A DNA stretch of 6,037 nt from an uncultured Clostridia bacterium. Lineage in GTDB: Bacteria; Bacillota_A; Clostridia; TANB77; CAG-508. Both the position numbers and the translations under genes were made by a program. Below, piece by piece: positions 1-4,662 of this stretch (position 1 is its first letter; every line of letters starts with the position of its first letter). The notes below the pieces were generated by a model. It was given only the letters and a program-made list of their open reading frames with translations, did no database searches and was not told where the DNA came from. The stretch lies in assembly GCA_949747745.1 (NCBI GenBank), contig CATKFT010000174.1, forward strand, positions 1 through 6,037, read 5' to 3'.

Positions 1-1
1 A

Positions 2-235
2 GTTTCAGATGATCCATATTTATCTAAATTATATATAGCAGTATTAAATAAAGGAGCAAGTACTGTAAACGAACAACATGTCAAACTTACTTTAGACAAA
101 ATAAATCAAAATGTTCAAGATTATTTAAAAAGAAGATTGCAAGATGACGAAGAAAATCCAAGAAAAAAAATTATGGAAGAACATAGTAGAAATAGGCAAT
201 CTCAAATAGAAGAAGATTATATGGGAATTGAATAG
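2..235 (+). CDS. 3' end of an unrecognised protein gene (5' end outside window)
   Basis: A reading frame enters from the left edge and runs open for 77 codons to a TAG at 233-235. The visible C-terminus begins VSDDPYLSKLYIAVLNKG and ends QIEEDYMGIE. It is rich in Lys, Arg, Glu and Asp, looks helical, and has no membrane segment or cysteines. Codon use is AT-rich like the neighbours, and the frame is followed at 277-354 by a strong hairpin with a T-tract, which supports a real gene end. I do not recognise the family from this fragment; the charged tail would suit a nucleic-acid-associated or mobile-element protein, but that is only a guess. The start and most of the protein lie outside the window. 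Confidence 0.65.
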   Translation, partial: VSDDPYLSKLYIAVLNKGASTVNEQHVKLTLDKINQNVQDYLKRRLQDDEENPRKKIMEEHSRNRQSQIEEDYMGIE

Positions 236-276
236 AAAGTATAACAATATTAAAATAAATCCTTTGTATAAATTTT

Positions 277-354
277 AATGTGCTTTATAAAATCAAGTCA
301 AGGTTAAAATGAATGTGCTATTGCACAACCTTGACTTGATTTTAAAAGCACATT
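277..354 (+). terminator. Long hairpin terminator after the partial gene
   Basis: Arms 277-305 and 327-354 are inverted copies that differ by a single inserted base, giving a stem of about 28 bp. The loop (306-326) itself contains a small GTGC/GCAC hairpin. A run of six T follows at 356-361, and A/T-rich sequence precedes the left arm, so it may work in both directions. It sits 41 bases after the stop codon of the partial gene. The stem is much longer than a usual intrinsic terminator, so it could also be a double-stranded RNA processing site or a small inverted-repeat element. Confidence 0.7.
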
Positions 355-418
355 ATTTTTTAGTTAAGAGGATTTAAGTATAAGTATATTTAATTAAGTA
401 GACATAAGTACTATCGAA

Positions 419-643
419 GTTGAACATACCTCATTAGAAATGAGGGCAGGAAAGCGAGTGTTCACACATATCCTATACACATTGAAGGACAAGCCTTCAA
501 GAATTAATAAAGAAACAGAAATTTTAAGCAGAATTGATGTAAAAATTCATCAGATGAACACTAAAAAATGTCAATCAGAGTGCAAAAGTTCACTAAGTGA
601 ATAAAAAGTACACCAAGTGTATTGAATTAGTTCATTTAGTGAA
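419..643 (+). other. Hairpin-dense region, possible structured RNA or element remnant
   Basis: This stretch carries several compact inverted repeats in a row. TGAACA (421-426) pairs with TGTTCA (459-464) around an inner 7-bp stem CCTCATT/AATGAGG (429-435 with 439-445). A 7-bp stem TTGAAGG/CCTTCAA follows (482-488 with 494-500, 5-base loop). The TTCAC-type palindromes come next. One frame (398-604) stays open, but it has no convincing start, ribosome binding site or recognisable protein. The layout would suit a structured non-coding RNA or the remains of a transposon end. I cannot match it to a known RNA family. Confidence 0.3.
546..643. repeat. Array of four 13-bp TTCAC-N3-GTGAA palindromes
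   Basis: The palindromes lie at 546-558 (TTCATCAGATGAA), 589-601 (TTCACTAAGTGAA), 609-621 (TACACCAAGTGTA) and 631-643 (TTCATTTAGTGAA). Their centres are 43, 20 and 22 bases apart, close to multiples of two DNA helical turns, so dimers bound here would sit on roughly the same face of the helix. In the first three, changes in one arm are mirrored in the other. Two more copies occur at 1611-1623 and 1630-1642. The best reading is a set of operators for one dimeric repressor (the MarR, TetR and ArsR families bind sites of this general size), but no regulator gene is present in the window. Short RNA hairpins are the alternative. Confidence 0.55.
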
Positions 644-718
644 TTAAGTTTTATGCAAAATCAGTTGCCGATAAATCCTCAATAATTGGTTATAATGATA
701 GAAGTTATAGAATTTTTG

Positions 719-743
719 AGCTTGTTCCATTTTGGAACAAGCT
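719..743. repeat. Perfect 10-bp inverted repeat
   Basis: AGCTTGTTCC (719-728) and GGAACAAGCT (734-743) are exact inverted copies around a five-base A/T loop. No T-tract follows on either strand, so it is not a standard terminator. A TATAAT box lies just upstream at 691-696, but the nearest -35-like hexamer (TTGCCG, 665-670) is 20 bases away, so a short transcript from it is doubtful. It may be an operator or a decayed terminator. Confidence 0.4.
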
Positions 744-785
744 AACTCTATGTACTTAAAATCTGTGAAAATTTATTAAAAAGTA

Positions 786-814
786 TTGATTTTGCAAATA
801 AAATAACGTATAAT
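786..814 (+). promoter_or_regulatory. Vegetative (sigma-A type) promoter of the toxin-antitoxin locus
   Basis: TTGATT (786-791) and a perfect TATAAT (809-814) are separated by 17 bases, so transcription should start near 821. The predicted leader opens with a hairpin (827-835 with 839-847) just before the first antitoxin repeat. A second TATAAT at 847-852 with an upstream TG (extended -10) lies at the edge of the repeat, but it lacks a -35 and would start inside repeat 1, so it is less likely. Confidence 0.7.
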
Positions 815-853
815 GAATATAATAGTAGTAGATATTTAATATCTGCTATAATT

Positions 854-948
854 AAAATGTGAGTCGCAACCCTATTTGCGAATATAAATGGATAGGTGAG
901 AAAATGTGAACCGCAACCCTGCTTGCGAGATATAAATGGGCAGGTGGA
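854..948 (+). ncRNA. Type III antitoxin RNA, two tandem pseudoknot repeats (CptI/ToxI-like)
   Basis: Two near-identical units lie in tandem: 854-900 (47 nt) and 901-948 (48 nt). A third start of the unit, AAAATGT, follows at 949. Each unit has a 5-bp stem CGCAA/TTGCG (865-869 with 876-880; 912-916 with 923-927) whose C-rich loop can pair with a downstream G-rich segment. In copy 1 CCTAT (871-875) pairs with ATAGG (892-896). In copy 2 CCTGC (918-922) pairs with GCAGG (940-944). Two loop bases changed together with their partners, which is direct support for an H-type pseudoknot. In type III systems the toxin itself cuts such precursor RNAs into single repeats, and each repeat binds and inhibits the toxin. 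Repeat length, the terminator that follows and the toxin family downstream all fit. The exact boundaries of the mature repeats are not visible. Confidence 0.88.
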
Positions 949-965
949 AAAATGTTAATTATAGT

Positions 966-1001
966 AAAATGTGGGGTCTATAAACATAGATCCCACATTT
1001 T
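966..1001 (+). terminator. Attenuating terminator between antitoxin RNA and toxin gene
   Basis: Arms 966-980 and 987-1001 form a 15-bp stem with one G-U pair around a six-base loop. The T-tract is only the four T that close the stem, so read-through is expected. Type III loci typically carry a leaky terminator here: most transcripts yield only antitoxin RNA and a minority reach the toxin gene. The left arm starts with the same AAAATGTG that opens each antitoxin repeat. Confidence 0.8.
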
Positions 1002-1024
1002 CATAAAGGAGAGATTTAATAAAA

Positions 1025-1501
1025 ATGGTAATAGAAGACGGAAAATTTTATTTTATAAATGATGATTTCTTTGATATATTTAAAGATTATGGATTAATGG
1101 TAAATAAAGAAAATGGAAATAAAAGACCATGCTATTTTTGTTTTAAAGATAGACAAAATAAAGAGATAGTCTGGTTTGTGCCAATATCAACTAAATATGA
1201 TAAATATAAGAAAATATACGATACTAAAAAGTTAAAGAGCGGTAAAAGACCTATATATAATTTTGTTTTTGGTAATGTATTGGGAAAAGAAGCAGTATTT
1301 TTAATACAAAATATATTCCCAACTATAGAGAAATACATAGAAAAAAAGTATACAAATTCAAATAAAGATGTAGAAATTCCTACAGTTGTAAAAGAAGAAG
1401 TTATAACAAAAGCATTAAGAGTCGTAAGACTTGCAGAAGATGGTATCAACATCCCATTCTATAATATAATTGAAATGAGAAATATTTTGTTAAAAGATTA
1501 A
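1025..1501 (+). CDS. cptN: Type III toxin-antitoxin endoribonuclease toxin, CptN family
   Basis: A 158-residue protein, the usual size for ToxN/CptN/AbiQ toxins, which are single-domain RNases that cut A-rich sites in mRNA and their own antitoxin precursor. Recognisable segments are the N-terminal KFYFINDDFF (7-16), NKRPCYFCFKD (32-42), the VPIS turn (52-55; the matching ToxN segment holds the active-site serine, so S55 is the candidate), and FLIQNIFPTIEKYI (92-105). No signal peptide or membrane segment is visible, so it should act in the cytoplasm. The ATG is chosen because AAAGGAGA (1005-1012) precedes it, with 12 bases between, and the terminator lies just upstream. The placement, pseudoknot repeats then terminator then this gene, is the defining type III layout. 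Such systems act in plasmid or element maintenance and in abortive infection against phages. Assignment to CptIN rather than ToxIN or TenpIN rests on the KFYF/RPC/LIQN.FP pattern and repeat length, recalled rather than searched. Confidence 0.87.
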   Translation: MVIEDGKFYFINDDFFDIFKDYGLMVNKENGNKRPCYFCFKDRQNKEIVWFVPISTKYDKYKKIYDTKKLKSGKRPIYNFVFGNVLGKEAVFLIQNIFPTIEKYIEKKYTNSNKDVEIPTVVKEEVITKALRVVRLAEDGINIPFYNIIEMRNILLKD

Positions 1502-1517
1502 AAAATTAGGAAAATAG

Positions 1518-1542
1518 CATACGTGCAGAAATTGCACATATG
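1518..1542 (+). terminator. Hairpin after the toxin gene, possible terminator
   Basis: CATACGTGCA (1518-1527) pairs with TGCACATATG (1533-1542) with one mismatch and a five-base loop, 16 bases after the toxin stop codon. No T-tract follows, so it would be a weak terminator or an RNA 3'-end stabiliser. Confidence 0.4.
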
Positions 1543-1610
1543 GGCAATAATGGAAAACAATAGTAAATTATAAGTCATTATAATTTAAAAATGAAAATAA
1601 ACTTAACCAG

Positions 1611-1651
1611 TTCACTTAGTGTACTTTAGTTCACCGAGTGAATTTTATACT
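1611..1651 (+). promoter_or_regulatory. Paired TTCAC/GTGAA operators on a putative promoter of the membrane-protein gene
   Basis: Two palindromes, TTCACTTAGTGTA (1611-1623) and TTCACCGAGTGAA (1630-1642), have centres 19 bases apart. A -10-like TATACT follows immediately (1646-1651), and the -35 position (about 1623-1628, poor match) falls between the two sites. A dimer bound at either site would block RNA polymerase, so repression is the simplest model. The palindromes match those at 546-643. No regulator gene is in the window, and the -35 is weak, so the promoter itself is less certain than the palindromes. Confidence 0.55.
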
Positions 1652-1701
1652 GTAACAAAAAATTATTTAACTCATAATAATATTATGGGAGGTATTTTTT
1701 T

Positions 1702-2244
1702 ATGGATAATGCTAATATAAGAAATTATCAAATAGTAAGTGCCATTTTTGTATGTATATTAGGAACCTTATTACATTTTACATATGAGTTTTTTGGTCAA
1801 AATATTTTTGTGGCATTATTTTCAGCAGTTAATGAAAGTGTGTGGGAGCATTTAAAACTATTATATTTTCCTATGCTACTTACTACAATTATTGGCTATT
1901 TTTATATAGAAAAAAATGTATCTAATTTTTTATGCTCAAAGCTACTTGGAATAATTACATCTATGTTATTTATCATCATATTTTTCTACACCTATACAGG
2001 AATCATTGGAAAAAGTATTGTACTTATTGACATAGCTTCATTTTTTATTGCAGTTATATTAGCAGAGTATCTAGCTTATAAACTTATGGTTAGTAATTTC
2101 AAATGTAATAATATAATAGCAATTATTATTCTAACAATTATATTAATATGTTTTGTAGTATTTACTTACTATACTCCTAAGATAGAAATTTTTAGAGATC
2201 CAGTAAGCAATAAATATGGAATTATAAAAGATATAAGAAATTAA
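1702..2244 (+). CDS. Five-helix membrane protein, DUF6512 type
   Basis: A 180-residue, very hydrophobic protein with about five membrane helices (roughly residues 10-30, 53-70, 79-100, 104-127 and 137-158). Between helices 1 and 2 is a conserved-looking segment with FSAVNESVWEHLKLLYFPM (40-58), and it ends with a short hydrophilic tail containing FRDP (about 164-167). That pattern is what I recall for the DUF6512 family of small integral membrane proteins, which has no established function. The Glu/His residues in helix 1 and the NESVWEH segment (H25, E29, E45, E49, H50) could bind a metal or another ligand, but this is speculation. GGGAGG (1687-1692) gives a good ribosome binding site nine bases before the ATG. 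The gene is followed by its own terminator and preceded by an operator-like pair, so it appears to be a separately regulated single-gene unit. Confidence 0.8.
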   Translation: MDNANIRNYQIVSAIFVCILGTLLHFTYEFFGQNIFVALFSAVNESVWEHLKLLYFPMLLTTIIGYFYIEKNVSNFLCSKLLGIITSMLFIIIFFYTYTGIIGKSIVLIDIASFFIAVILAEYLAYKLMVSNFKCNNIIAIIILTIILICFVVFTYYTPKIEIFRDPVSNKYGIIKDIRN

Positions 2245-2253
2245 ATTAAAATT

Positions 2254-2283
2254 AAGTATGTGTAATTTTTGCACATACTTTTT
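2254..2283 (+). terminator. Intrinsic terminator of the membrane-protein gene
   Basis: AAGTATGTG (2254-2262) and CACATACTT (2272-2280) form a perfect 9-bp stem, extendable by a G-U pair. It runs into five T (2279-2283) and starts nine bases after the stop codon. Confidence 0.85.
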
Positions 2284-2343
2284 ATTTGTAAAAATAAATT
2301 TTTACAGTCAATAGCACTAAATTTTTTTAAGTGACAACATCAT

Positions 2344-2841
2344 GGAACCGAAGAATTAGCTCACTTAGAAATGGTAGGAACTATAGTACACCAGTTAACT
2401 GAGGGAGTATGTCCAGAAGAATTAGAAAAGGCAGGATTAGGAGCGTATTATACAGACCATGGAGTAGATATATATCCACAATCAGCAGCAGGAGTTCCTT
2501 TTACAGCATCATATATTGCAGCAAAAGGAGATCCAATAGCAAACTTACAAGAAGACCTAGCAGCAGAGCAAAAAGCAAGAGCAACTTATGAAAAATTAAT
2601 TGACCTATGTAAAGATGACCCAGATGTCGTAGAACCTCTTCGTTTCTTAAGACAAAGAGAAGTAGTTCATTTCCAAAGATTTGGTGAAGCATTACGTGGT
2701 GTGCAAGATAAACTAGCACAAAAGAGATTTTATATGAATGACTGTAATATGGAGAAAAATAAAGGATGTTGCCTAAAGGAATTTAATAGTGTAAATAATT
2801 ATAGTGTTTGTGATAGTGTATGTAATTGTAATAATAGATAA
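2344..2841 (+). pseudogene. cotJC: 5'-truncated spore coat manganese catalase (CotJC)
   Basis: In-frame homology to CotJC-type manganese catalases starts at GTEELAHLEMVGTIVHQL (from 2344), before the first available ATG (2371), and a TGA closes the frame just upstream. About 60-65 N-terminal residues expected in CotJC are missing, including the first metal-ligand Glu. Still present are the EELAH ligand pair (2350-2364), the AAEQKARATYE helix with its Glu, and REVVHFQRFGEA with its Glu/His. So three of the four helices of the di-manganese bundle survive and the metal centre should be incomplete. No ribosome binding site serves ATG 2371. The C-terminus has an added Cys-rich tail of about 35 residues with six cysteines. 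The usual partners cotJA and cotJB are absent upstream; instead the unrelated membrane-protein unit sits there, with a T-rich tract (2322-2328) next to the break. CotJC normally belongs to the inner spore coat. A shortened coat protein made from ATG 2371 cannot be excluded. Confidence 0.85.
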
Positions 2842-2873
2842 TATTATTTTAATTTAGTTATTTTAATCTAAAT

Positions 2874-2910
2874 AATATTCCCTTGTAATAATTAATTACA
2901 AGGGAATATT
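2874..2910. terminator. 16-bp perfect hairpin after the cotJC remnant
   Basis: Arms 2874-2889 and 2895-2910 are exact inverted copies around a five-base loop. Neither side has a clean T-tract, so it is a terminator-like hairpin of uncertain strength, 33 bases after the cotJC stop codon. The better terminator follows at 2934-2971. Confidence 0.5.
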
Positions 2911-2933
2911 AAAAATTTAAGTAGTTTATACTT

Positions 2934-2971
2934 AAAAAAGGATTTATTTTGTATCATTAAAATCCTTTTTT
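2934..2971. terminator. Bidirectional terminator between convergent coat genes
   Basis: AAAAAAGGATTT (2934-2945) and AAATCCTTTTTT (2960-2971) form a 12-bp stem with a T run on the plus strand and an equivalent one on the minus strand. It separates the plus-strand cotJC remnant from the minus-strand coat gene ending at 3025 and can serve both. Confidence 0.75.
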
Positions 2972-3024
2972 ATTAAATAAATATAAAACTTTCAAATGTA
3001 TAATTTTAAGCAAATTTTTATTAA

Positions 3025-3273
3025 CTAATTATTAGTCACATATTTTTGCTTAACAGTATCAATCTTTGTTTGTTCTACAGTACAAGTTTTATACCAACCT
3101 TTTTCAGCCATTAAATTATAAATTTTGTTTTGAATGTCTAAAGAAGTGTTTAAAGCATCTTTAAATGCAGTATGAACTTCAGCAGTTGTTGATTCAATTG
3201 TTCCATGAAGATATAAATCACAAACACCTTTTACTATTAGCAATTCTTTTTCCATTAAATCTTTATCTTCCAT
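3025..3273 (-). CDS. CotF-like spore coat protein (C-terminal-half type)
   Basis: An 82-residue protein with the segment LIVKGVCDLYLHGTIEST (residues 12-29), then VHTAFKDALNTSLDIQNKIYNLMAEKGWY (33-61), typical of the Coat F family of small helical spore coat proteins. The GWY near the end and the following Lys-rich helix also fit. It is shorter than Bacillus CotF because clostridia often encode the two halves as separate small genes. The partner lies immediately upstream (3284-3457). Only ten bases separate them, and the ribosome binding site AAGGAGGG overlaps the partner's stop codon, so translation is probably coupled. It should be made in the mother cell late in sporulation, although I could not identify a convincing sporulation promoter. 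Confidence 0.88.
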   Translation of the reverse strand: MEDKDLMEKELLIVKGVCDLYLHGTIESTTAEVHTAFKDALNTSLDIQNKIYNLMAEKGWYKTCTVEQTKIDTVKQKYVTNN

Positions 3274-3283
3274 AATGCCCTCC

Positions 3284-3457
3284 TTATAATAAATTTAGAA
3301 ATTTGTTAAAAATTTCAGTGTGTTTTTGTTCAAGTTCAGCTATATAACTTGAAAGTGTTGGGTCTGTTAATTGGTTTGAAGTTTTTTTACTACATGATTT
3401 CATAAAATTTTCATGTCCTAAAGCATCTTCAACATATAAAAGTTCTTTATTTGTCAT
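3284..3457 (-). CDS. Small CotF-like spore coat protein (N-terminal-half type)
   Basis: A 57-residue gene that begins MTNKELLYVEDALGHENF and ends EIFNKFLNLL. The LYVEDALGHE opening and two amphipathic helices match the first half of Coat F domains, which form short helical hairpins resembling ferritin-like proteins. A ribosome binding site GGTGG lies seven bases before the ATG, and the stop codon overlaps the ribosome binding site of the next gene (3025-3273). The pair therefore looks like a two-gene operon whose products together cover one CotF-length protein. The upstream A/T-rich region (3458-3570) has a loosely sigma-K-like TATATATTA on the minus strand, too weak to call a promoter. Confidence 0.85.
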   Translation of the reverse strand: MTNKELLYVEDALGHENFMKSCSKKTSNQLTDPTLSSYIAELEQKHTEIFNKFLNLL

Positions 3458-3575
3458 ATGATCACCACCTAAAAGTATTATTAACTAAAAATATTAATAT
3501 ATACAAAAAATGGATATTTTTGAAAAACAAAAGTATAAATTTGATTTTGTAAAGTATTAAGGTTTTATAATTATA

Positions 3576-3604
3576 TGGACAAATATATATAATTGCAGTA
3601 TAAT
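3576..3604 (+). promoter_or_regulatory. Sigma-A type promoter of the deacetylase gene
   Basis: TGGACA (3576-3581, five of six consensus bases) is followed after 17 bases by a perfect TATAAT (3599-3604). Transcription should start near 3611, leaving a leader of about 34 bases before the ATG at 3645. A vegetative promoter separates this gene from the divergent coat operon, which is expected to be sporulation-specific. Confidence 0.75.
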
Positions 3605-3644
3605 AACAAAGAAATAATAAAAAAGTAAATGGGTTGTGAATAGT

Positions 3645-4518
3645 ATGAAAAAGAAAATCGTTTTTATAATTATGGGATTTATAGTAGCTATTGTATTAAT
3701 ATTTGGATTATTGTATTTTTTTAATAGAAATGTGTTGTATGATATTTATGATAGTATAAAATATGTAAAACAGGGGATAGAAGTTAAATTATCAAATGAA
3801 TATAAAATAAGTGATAAAACAAAAACATATTATAAAAAAGAAAAAAATTTAAGAATACCAATTTTATTATATCATGAAATAACAGATAAAAGACCAGAAA
3901 GAAGCCTAGCATATATGAGGACTACAAAAGAAAATTTTGAAAAGCAAATAAAAGGACTTCTTGAGTATGGATATACAGTTATATCTTATAATGATTTAAT
4001 TGCATACAATAATGGGGAAAAGGCATTACCTGAAAAAGTAGTGTTAATAGATTTTGATGATGGTTATATAGGGAATTATTTGTATGCATTTGAGGTAGTT
4101 AAGAAATATAATATTCCAATTAATATATATGTTGTAGATGATCTTGTTGGAACACCACGGATATTTTAATTGGGAACAAGCAAAACAAATGAGTGACAGT
4201 GGCTTAGTAAGTATAAATTCACATGGAAAAACTCATATATTTTATGATAAAGAAACGAATGAAACTCTAGCTAAACATATAGAATATGCACATAATAATA
4301 TAGAGAAAAATTTGGGCAAAAAAGTAATAAAAGTGTTTACATATCCTTATGGGGCATATACAGAAGAAAACTTAAAAACACTTAAAAATGCGGGATTTGT
4401 ACAAAATTTAACAAATGATGAAATTAATAATTCAGATACATTAAATTTATATGGACTAAGTAGAATATATGTAAAAAATCATTATTCAAAATATAAAATA
4501 TTAAAAATGATAAAGTAA
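3645..4518 (+). pseudogene. Polysaccharide deacetylase (NodB family), broken by a frameshift
   Basis: The two frames together make one carbohydrate esterase family 4 protein of about 290 residues. It starts with a single N-terminal membrane anchor (MKKKIVFIIMGFIVAIV) and should face outward, where relatives remove N-acetyl groups from peptidoglycan or exopolysaccharide. Frame 1 (to the TAA at 4167-4169) carries ILLYHE and the metal/catalytic FDDGY motif. The other frame resumes at HGYFNWEQAKQM (4156 onward) and carries the SHGKTH metal ligands and the TYPYGAY motif, ending at 4518. One extra base in the ACACCAC stretch (about 4155) explains the break, so neither piece holds a full active site. 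ATG 3645 is preferred; an in-frame GTG at 3636 could add three residues, and neither start has a strong ribosome binding site. A fresh mutation, a sequencing error or, less likely, programmed frameshifting could explain it. The intact promoter suggests the loss is recent. Confidence 0.85.
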
Positions 4519-4521
4519 ATA

Positions 4522-4555
4522 AAAAGGTGTTATTTTGTATTTAATAACACCTTTT
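4522..4555. terminator. Bidirectional terminator between deacetylase and tmcAL
   Basis: AAAAGGTGTTATT (4522-4534) and AATAACACCTTTT (4543-4555) form a perfect 13-bp stem with T runs on both strands. It lies three bases after the deacetylase stop codon and about 110 bases beyond the end of the convergent tmcAL gene. Confidence 0.85.
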
Positions 4556-4662
4556 ATTTATTAATTAAGAAAACTTTTTTTAATATAGAAATTAGATTAT
4601 TTAAAGTTAAAATGTAAAGAATTAATAAGCAGGAAACTGTTAATAATATTTTAAATATAGTC

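Noticed and set aside
398..604. Open frame on the plus strand, with an ATG at 440 giving 54 residues (starts MRAGKRVFTHILYTLKDK)
   Set aside because: No ribosome binding site precedes the ATG, the protein is not recognisable, and the frame runs through several hairpins. It could be a decayed transposase tail, but I cannot support it as a gene.
665..696. Promoter TTGCCG-N20-TATAAT ahead of the 719-743 hairpin
   Set aside because: The 20-base spacer is too long and no gene or clear terminator follows; the -10 alone is expected by chance in AT-rich DNA.
854..955. CRISPR array or tandem riboswitch as an explanation for the repeats
   Set aside because: The units abut with no spacers, so it is not CRISPR. 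The pseudoknot, repeat length, following terminator and ToxN-like gene fit a type III antitoxin better than any riboswitch class I know.
1132..1452. Minus-strand open frame of 106 codons inside the toxin gene
   Set aside because: It lies wholly opposite the cptN gene, has no family features and is explained as a shadow of the real frame.
2501..2719. Minus-strand frame of 72 codons, and a plus-strand frame at 2409-2591, inside cotJC
   Set aside because: Both overlap the clear CotJC homology and have low-complexity translations (Leu-rich, and Ser/Arg-rich), typical of out-of-frame shadows.
3458..3570. Sporulation (sigma-E or sigma-K) promoter for the CotF-like pair
   Set aside because: Only a loose TATATATTA match on the minus strand is seen, with no convincing -35; the region is nearly all A and T, so such matches carry little weight.
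4155..4169. Programmed frameshifting in the deacetylase
   Set aside because: There is no slippery homopolymer, stimulatory hairpin or upstream Shine-Dalgarno-like element at the shift, and this family is not known to use recoding.
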